Source: Erwinia psidii
GTDB lineage: Bacteria > Pseudomonadota > Gammaproteobacteria > Enterobacterales > Enterobacteriaceae
Direction of reading: 5' to 3'
NCBI RefSeq assembly: GCF_003846135.1
Contig: NZ_RHHM01000004.1
Span: 244,926-304,019, forward strand
Length of the DNA stretch: 59,094 nucleotides
The translations under genes were made by a program, and so were the position numbers. Positions 1 to 8,008 of this stretch are shown here, in pieces. Each line of letters opens with the position of its first letter. Position 1 is the first letter of the stretch. The notes beneath the pieces were generated by a model. It did no database searches. It saw only the letters and a program-made list of their open reading frames with translations, and was not told the DNA's origin.

Positions 1-192
1 AACGGAGACGCCAACGGAGACGCCAACGGAGACACCAACGGAGACGCCAACGGAGACACCAACGGAGACGCCAACGGAGACACCAACGGAGACACCAACG
101 GAGACACCAACGGAGACGCCAACGGAGACACCAACGGAGACGCCAACGGAGACACCAACGGAGACGCCAACGGAGACGCCAACCGAAACTCC
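1..192. repeat. Dodecamer tandem repeat, 15 units plus one degenerate unit
   Basis: The unit is AACGGAGACRCC (R = G or A), repeated without a break from the window edge. Fifteen units fit exactly up to 180 and a sixteenth (181-192) has diverged. The array continues beyond the left edge. The 12-bp period preserves the frame, so changes in copy number only lengthen or shorten the Thr-Glu-Thr-Pro tail. Confidence 0.95.
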
Positions 193-235
193 TGACCCGA
201 CAGGGAGTGATGGGCCTCCGGACGGTGACGACTGA
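2..235 (+). CDS. C-terminal fragment of a protein with Thr-Glu-Thr-Pro repeats (probably T6SS-associated)
   Basis: The reading frame is open from the window edge to TGA at 233-235, so only the last 77 codons are visible. Codons 1-60 are a run of Thr-Glu-Thr-Pro tetrapeptides, followed by an acidic tail (DPTGSDGPPDGDD). The next gene is a PAAR protein in a type VI secretion cluster, so this may be the extended C-terminus of a VgrG or another cluster protein. That is inference from position; no recognisable domain is in view. Proline/threonine/glutamate-rich tails are usually disordered linkers. The only variable base of the repeat is the third position of the second Thr codon (ACG/ACA), so every unit encodes the same peptide. 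Confidence 0.6.
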   Translation, partial: TETPTETPTETPTETPTETPTETPTETPTETPTETPTETPTETPTETPTETPTETPTETPTETPDPTGSDGPPDGDD

Positions 236-344
236 TCGGTTGATTTGCGGTTTTTTCTCAGAGGCTGCAGCCGCAGTGATGGAGAGCAGGTCATTCCATC
301 GGAGGCGTTTCTGGTTAATTTATTCAATGAAATGAGGTGAAACT

Positions 345-614
345 ATGTCACAAAATGCTGCCAAAAAGGGAGATACTACGTGCCATTGTGGGGTGCTGAT
401 GAGCGGCTCTGAAAACGTGTTTATCAATGGAATATCCGCAGCAGCCGTTGGGCTAAGTGCGGCTTCCTGCGCGCTGCTTCATGGTATCGCCCCGGTAGCT
501 AATGGCTCGGGAAGTGTATTTATTAACGGTAATCGTGCGGCGAGAATTGGCGATGCTACTGGCTGTGGTGCTCTGATTGTAAGTGGTTCTGGCGATGTCT
601 TTATTGGTGGCTGA
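345..614 (+). CDS. PAAR-domain protein, type VI secretion spike tip
   Basis: This 89-residue protein is essentially one PAAR domain: a GDTT/CHCG N-terminal part, then repeated beta-strand segments with SGSENVFING, GSGSVFING and SGSGDVFIGG patterns, and an AARIGD motif that resembles the PAAR consensus. PAAR proteins form the conical tip on the VgrG trimer of the type VI secretion needle and can carry effectors; this one has no C-terminal toxin extension. The ATG follows a GAGGTGA ribosome site. It lies between the repeat-rich protein upstream and the TagK-like gene, whose start is 3 bp after its stop, suggesting co-transcription. Confidence 0.85.
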   Translation: MSQNAAKKGDTTCHCGVLMSGSENVFINGISAAAVGLSAASCALLHGIAPVANGSGSVFINGNRAARIGDATGCGALIVSGSGDVFIGG

Positions 615-617
615 GCA

Positions 618-1463
618 ATGCAACTGTTAATGATCTGGCCTGATACACAGCAAATTTGCCATCTCGACGCTTCCAGCACTGCTGAAAATGCGACGTGTTT
701 TAGCGTGGAGCAGGGAACATTCGGGCCTCATAAACCGGCTGTTGAGAATAATGCTGTTTATTTTTACAACACGGCTTGCGGCCTGGTCATCCTCAATGAT
801 TGCGAAGACTATGTCTGCCTGGTGAATGACAGTGAAATCAGTCGTGGGCAGACGCATTCTCTGCTCTTTGGTGCCTCTCTACAGCTTGGGCATTTCGCTT
901 TCAGGGTTGAGTTGGATGATGAAACTGCTGATTATGAAGCGATGCTACCAGGCTTGCTTAATGTGCATTCTGAAAAGGGAAAAGACGATTTAATTATACC
1001 TGAGGTGGAAGATATTCTGCCGAATGGTGGTCATTACACGGGCGACCTTCGTTATTTCAGCGATGCTGAAGTGGCATCTGAAACAGAAGTTGATATTCTC
1101 AGAAAACTGGAAGTTGAGTATAAAAAATTTCTGATATGGGGAGAGCAAAACAGGGATTTTTTCGATGAAGTGCCGGGGGGGAGTAATAAGCTTTCTGACG
1201 AAGACCATTATTTTGATGTTATCAGAGATGAGATGAGAACCAGGACAATGACAGAGTGCATTGTTCATAAACCTTCGCTTTTTGACGCCGTTTGGAAGGA
1301 GTTGAATGTGATGGATTCTTATGATGATCTGCTGCCTGAAGATGAAAAAGTGGATATTCTGAAATCACTGGCACCAGAAAATATCTCATTGAGAGAGAAA
1401 AAACAGGTCCCGGAGTTGGTTTTTCATGACTTATATAAAACAGGGCTGGACAGCCTTTACTAA
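618..1463 (+). CDS. Type VI secretion-associated protein, TagK-like
   Basis: A 281-residue protein whose first ~100 residues read like a forkhead-associated (FHA-like) beta-sandwich (…GQTHSLLFGASLQLGHFAFRVEL), followed by an acidic, mostly helical C-terminal half ending in a conserved-looking ENISLREKKQVPELVFHDLY segment. This arrangement resembles TagK proteins of enterobacterial type VI clusters, which bring a phosphopeptide-binding-like domain to the apparatus; the exact role is unclear. It starts 3 bp after the PAAR stop and is followed by the ImpE-type gene, so the genes look like one operon. A G7 tract occurs near 1176. Assignment is from memory of the family and context. Confidence 0.6.
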   Translation: MQLLMIWPDTQQICHLDASSTAENATCFSVEQGTFGPHKPAVENNAVYFYNTACGLVILNDCEDYVCLVNDSEISRGQTHSLLFGASLQLGHFAFRVELDDETADYEAMLPGLLNVHSEKGKDDLIIPEVEDILPNGGHYTGDLRYFSDAEVASETEVDILRKLEVEYKKFLIWGEQNRDFFDEVPGGSNKLSDEDHYFDVIRDEMRTRTMTECIVHKPSLFDAVWKELNVMDSYDDLLPEDEKVDILKSLAPENISLREKKQVPELVFHDLYKTGLDSLY

Positions 1464-1485
1464 TTAAGCAGGGAAGATAAATTAA

Positions 1486-2283
1486 ATGTCTGATATACAA
1501 TCGCTGACTGAAGTATTACGATCTTCATCACTGAATGATGTACTTTCCGACGTTCTGTCGCGGGTAAAAGCCCGGCCTGAAGATATTCAACTGCGTAAAA
1601 CGCTCTTCAAATTATACTGCATTGAGGGTCTGTGGGAAAAAGCACTCATGCAGTTACAGACCATTGAACTGATGGATGATAAGGTCTCAAAAGAGGCGGA
1701 ACTGTATAAAAATCTGGTTTTCAGCGAGCTGGTCAGGGAGAGTGTTCTTGCTGGAGAACGCGTCGCCGGATTACTTGATGATGCCACCCCTGAGTGGATG
1801 ACATTACTTCAACAGGCGAATAAGGCACACACAGAAAAAAACCATCAGCAGTCTGACATACTGCGGCTCAGGGCATTTGAGCTGGCGCCGGAAAGTAGTG
1901 GCGGGGGGGAAATGACCGGAGCATTTAGCTGGATGGCGGACAGCGATGGAAGAATCGGCCCAGCCTGTGAGTTTGTCAGTGCCGGTGGCTATCGTCAGGT
2001 GCCATTTTCCATTATACAGCAAATAAGTGTACCGCAACCAACGCGTTTGTTGGACCTCGCCTGGGCTCCTGCCCATATAAAAATCAACAATGAAACCTAT
2101 TATGGCTATATTCCGGCGCGCTATCCTGTCTCTCCACAAGCTGAACAGAATGTGAAACTGGGCCTGATTACAACATGGTCACAGCAATCCGATCTCTTCT
2201 CCATTGGCATGGGAAGAAAAGTGCTTATCACCGATCGCGGGGAGTTCTCATTACTGGAAATGACAGAAGTTAACTTTGCGTGA
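1486..2283 (+). CDS. tagJ: Type VI secretion accessory protein TagJ (ImpE family)
   Basis: A 265-residue ImpE-type protein. The N-terminal ~110 residues are helical TPR-like repeats (ARPEDIQLRKTLFKLYCIEG is the typical ImpE opening; the WEKALMQL repeat follows). The C-terminal half is the ImpE beta domain (GAFSWMADSDGRIGPACEF, then LLDLAWAPA). TagJ/ImpE proteins bind the sheath component TssB and accompany TssE in many type VI clusters. The stop overlaps the first possible start of tssE by one base (TGATG), which indicates translational coupling. A G7 tract at about 1903-1909 is a possible slippage site. Confidence 0.8.
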   Translation: MSDIQSLTEVLRSSSLNDVLSDVLSRVKARPEDIQLRKTLFKLYCIEGLWEKALMQLQTIELMDDKVSKEAELYKNLVFSELVRESVLAGERVAGLLDDATPEWMTLLQQANKAHTEKNHQQSDILRLRAFELAPESSGGGEMTGAFSWMADSDGRIGPACEFVSAGGYRQVPFSIIQQISVPQPTRLLDLAWAPAHIKINNETYYGYIPARYPVSPQAEQNVKLGLITTWSQQSDLFSIGMGRKVLITDRGEFSLLEMTEVNFA

Positions 2284-2294
2284 TGGAGCAGGCA

Positions 2295-2786
2295 ATGGAA
2301 AAAAAACAACATTTCCTACCGACCTTATTTGAAAGGCTACTGGACAATGAGCCAAAAAAACAGCAAGAAAGCTTCGATGCATTTTATTTTGATGCCAGAA
2401 CCATGCGGTCCGTGGTGCAAAAAGATATCTCCTATCTGCTGAACAATACCAATATCGAGGACAGACTGGATGAGCACCGTCACAACGCAGTTTGTGATTC
2501 AGTAATAAATTATGGCATAGCGCCTTTTTCCGGGAAATATGCCAACCATCACAACTGGAATGTGATTGAGAAAAGCATTCGCAAGGCGTTACTTCGTTTT
2601 GAGTCCAGGATTATCCCTGAGTCGTTACTGGTTCGCCCGTTGAGTGATAAAGATGTGTTGGGGAAAAATGGCATCGTACTGTTTGAGATCCGTGGGCTGA
2701 TTGAATGGCATCCTCATCCCATCGATCTCTGTATTAACGGTGCCTATGATATTGAAACTGCCAAAGTTGATTTGAAAAGTGCCTGA
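2295..2786 (+). CDS. tssE: Type VI secretion baseplate subunit TssE (gp25-like)
   Basis: From ATG 2295 the protein has 163 residues. It has the TssE/gp25 baseplate features: LFERLLD near the N-terminus, the conserved YGI-P motif region (CDSVINYGIAPFSG), and the late segment FEIRGLIEWHPHPIDLCINGAYDIET. TssE is a wedge component on which the TssB/C sheath assembles. Starts at 2280 (GTG) and 2283 (ATG, overlapping the tagJ stop) are also possible; 2295 is preferred because GGAG at 2285-2288 lies at suitable spacing. It is the last recognisable secretion gene here; the rest of the cluster must lie off the left edge. Confidence 0.85.
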   Translation: MEKKQHFLPTLFERLLDNEPKKQQESFDAFYFDARTMRSVVQKDISYLLNNTNIEDRLDEHRHNAVCDSVINYGIAPFSGKYANHHNWNVIEKSIRKALLRFESRIIPESLLVRPLSDKDVLGKNGIVLFEIRGLIEWHPHPIDLCINGAYDIETAKVDLKSA

Positions 2787-2864
2787 CGGCGGCTGGCCGT
2801 CTCTTTGCATCTGTGCAGCACAGTGGTTACATTATCCTTTTATTGCCAGAACTCAGGAGTTGCT

Positions 2865-3260
2865 GTGCTGCCATCGAAAACTGTCAGTCTTGCCATCCCC
2901 CGCAACTGGGTTGATCTGTATGAAACCATCTGGAAGCCCGACTGTTTCCCAAAATGGGCTGCCGGCCTGAGCACGTCCCCGCTTGTTCAGGACGGAAACT
3001 ACTGGAAATCCACCGAACCCGATGAAACCATAAAAATCCGTTTTACCGACCACAATCCCTATGGCGTGATGGACCACTATATTGTCAGTGGTTCAGGCAG
3101 AGAAATCTATATGCCCATGCGGGTTATTCCCAATGAACATGGGGCAGAAGTGTTAATCACTGTCTTTCGTCAGCCACTCATGTCCGATGAAAAGTTCGCC
3201 CATGATGTGGAATCAGTCGCACGCGATTTAGACGCTTTATACGCGCTGCTGACTACCTGA
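2865..3260 (+). CDS. Small SRPBCC-fold (polyketide cyclase-like) protein
   Basis: A 131-residue protein starting at GTG 2865, with AGGAG at 2855-2859 five bases upstream. The sequence (LPSKTVSLAIPRNWVDLYETIW at the start, a central GNYWKSTEPDETIKIRF strand region, YGVMDHYIV, then a C-terminal helix MSDEKFAHDVESVARDLDAL) has the START/SRPBCC helix-grip layout, which forms a hydrophobic ligand pocket. No specific ligand can be named. It follows tssE by 78 bp and precedes the kdp promoter; whether it belongs to either unit is unknown. Confidence 0.65.
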   Translation: MLPSKTVSLAIPRNWVDLYETIWKPDCFPKWAAGLSTSPLVQDGNYWKSTEPDETIKIRFTDHNPYGVMDHYIVSGSGREIYMPMRVIPNEHGAEVLITVFRQPLMSDEKFAHDVESVARDLDALYALLTT

Positions 3261-3331
3261 GTTAATTTCCACTACTGGCTGCGTGACGACGCTCAAATCG
3301 CGCGGCCGGCTTACCCCCTTTCTCCCCGATT

Positions 3332-3348
3332 TTTATATTTTTTTTACA
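3332..3348 (+). promoter_or_regulatory. KdpE-type operator upstream of kdpF
   Basis: TTTATATTTTTTTTACA differs at one position from the 17-bp E. coli KdpE site (TTTATACTTTTTTTACA, recalled from the literature). It lies 80 bp before the kdpF start, in the position expected for K+-limitation activation. A second TTTTTTTACATC at 3360-3371 repeats the one at 3339-3350 exactly, 21 bp (two helical turns) downstream. The stretch GATAACAAT near 3388-3396 may hold the -10 element. Confidence 0.75.
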
Positions 3349-3428
3349 TCCGTCCTTAGTTTTTTTACATCAACTTTGCACCCCGCTGATAACAATATGC
3401 GCATCCTTAAGCGTCCCGGAGGTGTGTT

Positions 3429-3518
3429 GTGAGCATGGCCTTAATTGCCGGCATTGTGCTGGTGTTTCTGCTGTTGGGCTATCTGGTATATGCCCTGATC
3501 AATGCGGAGGCATTCTGA
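3429..3518 (+). CDS. kdpF: KdpF, small membrane subunit of the K+-transporting ATPase
   Basis: A 29-residue single-span membrane peptide, [20 protein letters not shown] followed by YALINAEAF, that matches KdpF in length and pattern. KdpF stabilises the KdpABC complex in the inner membrane. The GTG start is chosen for GGAGG at 3419-3423, six bases upstream; ATG 3435 is the alternative. Its stop overlaps the kdpA ATG in TGATG, so translation of the two is coupled. Confidence 0.9.
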   Translation: MSMALIAGIVLVFLLLGYLVYALINAEAF

Positions 3519-5203
3519 TGGCCGCTTCCGCATTTATGCTAATTGCCTGTTACATGGCGATCCTGTTAATGCTTGCCAAACCCCTTGGCAGCGGACTGGC
3601 CCGCCTGATTGACGACCGACCTCTGCCCGCTGTGGCAGGTTTTGAGCGTCTGCTCTGGCGCGTCAGCGGCGTAAAGAGCCAGCCGATGGACTGGCGTCGT
3701 TATCTGCTGGCAATTCTGCTGTTTAACCTTGGTGGCATCGTTCTGCTAATGGTGATGCTGATGGTTCAGGGCAACCTGCCGCTTAACCCTCAACACTTTC
3801 CCGGCCTGAGCTGGCATCTGGCATTGAACACGGCGATTAGCTTTGTCACCAATACCAACTGGCAGTCCTATGCCGGGGAAAGCACCCTGAGCTATTTCAG
3901 TCAGATGGTCGGATTAACGGTACAGAACTTCCTCTCTGCGGCGACCGGTATCGCCGTGGCATTTGCCCTGATCCGGGGTTTTGCCAACCGTTCACTGGGT
4001 ACTCTGGGCAATGCCTGGCGTGATATGACCCGCGTCACTCTCTACGTACTGCTGCCGCTCTCGCTGGTGATGGCGCTGTTTTTTGTCAGCCAGGGATCGC
4101 TGCAAAACTTCTCTGGCTATCTCGATGTAAACACGCTGGAAGGGGTGAAGCAGACGTTGCCGATGGGGCCGGTCGCCTCGCAGGAAGCGATCAAAATGTT
4201 GGGCACCAACGGCGGCGGTTTCTTTAACGTCAACTCGGCGCATCCCTATGAGAACCCGACCGCACTCAGCAATGTTGTACAAATGCTGGCCATCTTTCTG
4301 ATCCCGGCCGCACTGTGCTTCGCCTTTGGTGACGTGGTAAAAGACCGTCGCCAGGGCCACGCATTATTGTGGGCGATGTCACTGATGTTTATCGCCGCAG
4401 TCGCTCTGGTGATGTGGGCCGAGCTGAAAGGCAATCCTCATTTCCTTGCGCTGGGAGCAGACGGCACCGGCAACATGGAAGGAAAAGAGACACGTTTTGG
4501 CATTCTGAACTCCAGCCTGTTTGCGGTGATCACCACGGCGGCGTCATGCGGTGCGGTTAACGCCATGCATGATTCCTTTACCGCACTGGGCGGCATGGTG
4601 CCGATGTGGTTGATGCAGATTGGTGAAGTGGTGTTTGGCGGTGTGGGCGCAGGTTTATACGGCATGTTGCTGTTTGTACTGCTGGCAGTATTTATTGCCG
4701 GACTGATGATTGGCCGCACGCCGGAGTATCTCGGTAAAAAAATTGACGTATGGGAAATGAAAATGACCGCCCTTGCGATCCTCGTCACGCCAGCACTGGT
4801 GTTGCTGGGGACCGCGCTGGCGATGATGACCGATGCCGGTCGCGGCGCAATGGCTAATCCGGGTATTCACGGTTTTAGCGAAGTGCTTTACGCCGTTTCC
4901 TCTGCCGCCAACAACAATGGCAGCGCCTTTGCCGGTTTGAGTGCCAACACGCCGTTCTGGAACCTGCTGCTGGCTTTCTGCATGTTAGTGGGTCGCGTCG
5001 GCATCATTATTCCGGTGATGGCGATTGCCGGTTCGCTGGCGGTGAAAAACATTCAGCCGGTAAGCAGTGGCACCTTACCCACGCATGGCGTGCTGTTTAT
5101 TGCGCTGCTGATTGGCACCGTACTGCTGGTGGGTGCGTTGACATTCATTCCTGCTCTGGCCCTTGGGCCGGTGGCAGAACATCTGCACATGTTCGGTCAT
5201 TAA
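3518..5203 (+). CDS. kdpA: KdpA, potassium-binding and translocating subunit
   Basis: A 561-residue polytopic membrane protein (about ten spans), close to the usual ~557. Selectivity-filter loops characteristic of the SKT superfamily are visible: [32 protein letters not shown] and the later [16 protein letters not shown] and [15 protein letters not shown] segments. KdpA binds K+ on the periplasmic side and passes it through a tunnel toward KdpB. The start is the ATG overlapping the kdpF stop, giving [10 protein letters not shown]; an upstream in-frame start would run through kdpF in another frame. It is followed by kdpB after 18 bp with AGGAG-like GGAGAAAAG. Confidence 0.97.
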   Translation: MAASAFMLIACYMAILLMLAKPLGSGLARLIDDRPLPAVAGFERLLWRVSGVKSQPMDWRRYLLAILLFNLGGIVLLMVMLMVQGNLPLNPQHFPGLSWHLALNTAISFVTNTNWQSYAGESTLSYFSQMVGLTVQNFLSAATGIAVAFALIRGFANRSLGTLGNAWRDMTRVTLYVLLPLSLVMALFFVSQGSLQNFSGYLDVNTLEGVKQTLPMGPVASQEAIKMLGTNGGGFFNVNSAHPYENPTALSNVVQMLAIFLIPAALCFAFGDVVKDRRQGHALLWAMSLMFIAAVALVMWAELKGNPHFLALGADGTGNMEGKETRFGILNSSLFAVITTAASCGAVNAMHDSFTALGGMVPMWLMQIGEVVFGGVGAGLYGMLLFVLLAVFIAGLMIGRTPEYLGKKIDVWEMKMTALAILVTPALVLLGTALAMMTDAGRGAMANPGIHGFSEVLYAVSSAANNNGSAFAGLSANTPFWNLLLAFCMLVGRVGIIIPVMAIAGSLAVKNIQPVSSGTLPTHGVLFIALLIGTVLLVGALTFIPALALGPVAEHLHMFGH

Positions 5204-5221
5204 TCGCCGGAGAAAAGAATC

Positions 5222-7270
5222 ATGAGTCGTAATCAACAGGCGCTGTTTGACGGTGCGTTAATGCGCACCGCCGCCAGCGATGCGCTGAAAAAACTCAGCC
5301 CCCGCGTACAGTATCAAAACCCGGTGATGTTTGTGGTGTGGTTGGGTAGCGTTCTGACCACGCTGCTGGCCCTCTCTATGGTGATGGGTAAAACCTCCGG
5401 TAGTGCCGGTTTTACCGCTGCCATTTCGCTGTGGCTGTGGGCCACCGTGCTGTTTGCCAACTTTGCCGAGGCGTTGGCAGAAGGACGGAGTAAAGCGCAG
5501 GCCAACAGCCTGAAAGGCGTGCAGAAAACCAGCTATGCCAAAAAGATGAATGCACCACAGTATGGCAGTTCACACCAGCAGGTGGCGGCTGATTCATTGC
5601 GCAAAGGTGATGTGGTACTGGTGGAAGCCGGTGACATCATTCCCTGCGATGGCGAAGTACTGGAGGGCGGCGCATCGGTGGACGAAAGTGCCATCACCGG
5701 CGAGTCTGCCCCGGTTATCCGTGAGTCCGGCGGTGACTTTGCCTCGGTAACAGGGGGCACGCGGCTTCTTTCTGACTGGCTGGTTGTTCAGTGCAGCGTC
5801 AACCCCGGTGAAACCTTCCTTGATCGGATGATTGCCATGGTTGAGGGGGCCAAACGTCGTAAAACGCCAAACGAGATTGCCCTGACCATTCTGTTGGTGG
5901 CGCTGACGATTGTCTTCCTGCTGGCAACCGCCACCCTCTGGCCGTTCTCAGCATGGGGGGGGCATGCGGTCAGCATTACGGTGCTGGTAGCCTTGTTGGT
6001 GTGTCTGATCCCGACCACTATCGGTGGCCTGCTCTCCGCCATCGGCGTCGCCGGGATGAGCCGGATGCTCGGTGCGAACGTGATCGCCACCAGTGGTCGC
6101 GCGGTGGAAGCCGCCGGGGATGTGGACGTGCTGATGCTGGATAAAACCGGCACCATTACGCTGGGTAACCGCCAGGCAACCCAGTTTCTGTCGGCACCGG
6201 GCGTCAGTGAGGAGCAACTGGCCGATGCGGCACAGCTGGCCTCGCTGGCTGATGAAACCCCGGAAGGGCGAAGCATCGTGGTGCTGGCGAAGCAGAAATT
6301 TAACCTGCGTGAACGTGACCTGAACAGCATGGGGGCAACCTTTATCCCGTTCTCAGCGCAAACCCGAATGAGCGGCGTAAATGTGCAGGAGCGGGTGATC
6401 CGCAAAGGGGCGTCAGACGCGGTTCGCCGTCATATCGACAGCAACGGCGGCCAGTTCCCCACCCAGGTAAATCAACTGGTGGATCAGGTGGCACGGGCAG
6501 GTGGTACACCGCTGGTGGTCTGTGAAGGCGCCAAAGTAATGGGGGTGGTGGCGCTGAAAGATATCGTCAAAGGTGGGATCAAAGAGCGCTTTGCCGAATT
6601 GCGCAAGATGGGCATCAAAACCATTATGATCACCGGGGACAACCCACTGACGGCTGCCGCTATCGCCGCTGAAGCAGGCGTTGATGATTTTCTCTCCGAG
6701 GCGACGCCGGAGGCCAAGCTGGCGCTGATCCGCCAGTATCAGGCGGAAGGGCGGCTGGTGGCGATGACCGGCGACGGTACCAACGATGCTCCCGCGCTGG
6801 CGCAGGCCGACGTGGCGGTAGCGATGAATTCCGGGACGCAGGCGGCAAAAGAGGCGGGTAACATGGTCGACCTGGACTCTAACCCCACCAAACTGCTGGA
6901 AGTGGTGCACATTGGTAAACAGATGTTGATGACGCGCGGCTCGCTGACCACCTTCAGTATTGCCAACGACGTGGCGAAGTACTTTGCCATTATTCCGGCA
7001 GCTTTTGCCGTGACCTATCCGCAGCTCAACGCGCTGAACGTCATGCGCCTGCATTCGCCTGATTCCGCCATTTTATCCGCAGTCATTTTTAATGCGCTGG
7101 TGATTGTGTTCCTGATCCCTCTGGCGCTAAAGGGGGTGAATTATCGCCCGCTGAGTGCAGCGGCACTGTTGCGACGTAACCTGTGGATTTACGGATTTGG
7201 GGGTCTGCTGGTGCCGTTCGCCGGGATCAAGGTTATCGATATGTTGCTGACCGTTACCGGTTGGTTCTGA
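5222..7270 (+). CDS. kdpB: KdpB, P-type ATPase subunit
   Basis: A 682-residue P-type (IA) ATPase. The phosphorylation motif DKTGT places the catalytic aspartate at residue 307, the actuator TGES motif is present (ITGESAPV), as are the hinge [10 protein letters not shown] and the nucleotide-domain KGAS motif. Transmembrane segments flank these domains at about 35-80, 220-275 and 580-680. KdpB hydrolyses ATP to drive K+ through KdpA. No key residue is missing. It is spaced 10 bp from kdpC. Confidence 0.98.
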   Translation: MSRNQQALFDGALMRTAASDALKKLSPRVQYQNPVMFVVWLGSVLTTLLALSMVMGKTSGSAGFTAAISLWLWATVLFANFAEALAEGRSKAQANSLKGVQKTSYAKKMNAPQYGSSHQQVAADSLRKGDVVLVEAGDIIPCDGEVLEGGASVDESAITGESAPVIRESGGDFASVTGGTRLLSDWLVVQCSVNPGETFLDRMIAMVEGAKRRKTPNEIALTILLVALTIVFLLATATLWPFSAWGGHAVSITVLVALLVCLIPTTIGGLLSAIGVAGMSRMLGANVIATSGRAVEAAGDVDVLMLDKTGTITLGNRQATQFLSAPGVSEEQLADAAQLASLADETPEGRSIVVLAKQKFNLRERDLNSMGATFIPFSAQTRMSGVNVQERVIRKGASDAVRRHIDSNGGQFPTQVNQLVDQVARAGGTPLVVCEGAKVMGVVALKDIVKGGIKERFAELRKMGIKTIMITGDNPLTAAAIAAEAGVDDFLSEATPEAKLALIRQYQAEGRLVAMTGDGTNDAPALAQADVAVAMNSGTQAAKEAGNMVDLDSNPTKLLEVVHIGKQMLMTRGSLTTFSIANDVAKYFAIIPAAFAVTYPQLNALNVMRLHSPDSAILSAVIFNALVIVFLIPLALKGVNYRPLSAAALLRRNLWIYGFGGLLVPFAGIKVIDMLLTVTGWF

Positions 7271-7280
7271 GGAAAACATC

Positions 7281-7850
7281 ATGAGTCAGTTACGTCCCGC
7301 AGTGATTTTGCTGTTGTTGCTGTCAGTCATTACCGGTCTGCTTTATCCTTTACTGACTACCATGTTGGCGCAATGGTGGTTTCCGGCGCAGGCGCACGGT
7401 TCACTACTGGAGATCGGCGGCAAGCCGCGCGGCTCGTCGTTGATTGGACAGAACTTTACCCATGCCGGTTATTTTCAGGGAAGACCCTCCGCAACCGGCG
7501 ACGCGCCTTACAATCCACTGGCATCAGGCGGCAGCAATCTGGGCGGTAGCAACCCGGCGTTGGATCAGGCGGTGAGTTCGCGGGTGGCGGCACTGCGTAA
7601 AGCCAATCCGCAGGCCACCAGCGCCGTGCCGGTGGCGCTGGTGACCGCTTCCGGCAGCGGCCTTGATCCGCAGATTTCACCTGAGGCAGCGTTATGGCAG
7701 GCGGCTCGCGTGGCTGAAGCCCGCAAGCTGCCGGTGGCTGAAGTGGAAAGGTTAATTGCTGAAAATACCGTCATCCCGGTGCCGGACTTTATTGGTGAAC
7801 CCGCGGTGAACGTGCTGAAGTTGAATATGGCGCTTGATGCGTTGCGATAG
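7281..7850 (+). CDS. kdpC: KdpC subunit of the K+-transporting ATPase
   Basis: A 189-residue protein with one N-terminal membrane span ([21 protein letters not shown]) and a periplasmic domain carrying the family motifs [19 protein letters not shown] and the late [20 protein letters not shown]. KdpC stabilises the KdpAB complex and helps high-affinity K+ uptake. Length matches the usual ~190. It starts with ATG after GAGGAAAACATC. kdpD follows after a 158-bp gap, longer than the short junctions between the earlier kdp genes. Confidence 0.97.
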   Translation: MSQLRPAVILLLLLSVITGLLYPLLTTMLAQWWFPAQAHGSLLEIGGKPRGSSLIGQNFTHAGYFQGRPSATGDAPYNPLASGGSNLGGSNPALDQAVSSRVAALRKANPQATSAVPVALVTASGSGLDPQISPEAALWQAARVAEARKLPVAEVERLIAENTVIPVPDFIGEPAVNVLKLNMALDALR

Positions 7851-8008
7851 GCTGGCGTAACGGGTGGGCGGTGTGCCATCCGTACCGCATTGATAAACAG
7901 CCGACAGGTGATTTGCTGACTTTCTGCCCGGTTGTGTTCAGAATCATGCTGTACGCCGATTTTCCTGTGCGCGCCTCCAGTCCAGACGTGAAGGATGAAT
8001 GCTTGCCA

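Noticed and set aside
1..192. CRISPR array
   Set aside because: The units are contiguous 12-mers with no spacers; it is a coding tandem repeat.
479..679. Minus-strand open frame across the PAAR gene
   Set aside because: Antisense shadow of the PAAR gene with no ribosome site or family resemblance.
5788..6405. 205-residue minus-strand frame within kdpB
   Set aside because: High-GC antisense shadow of a well-identified gene.
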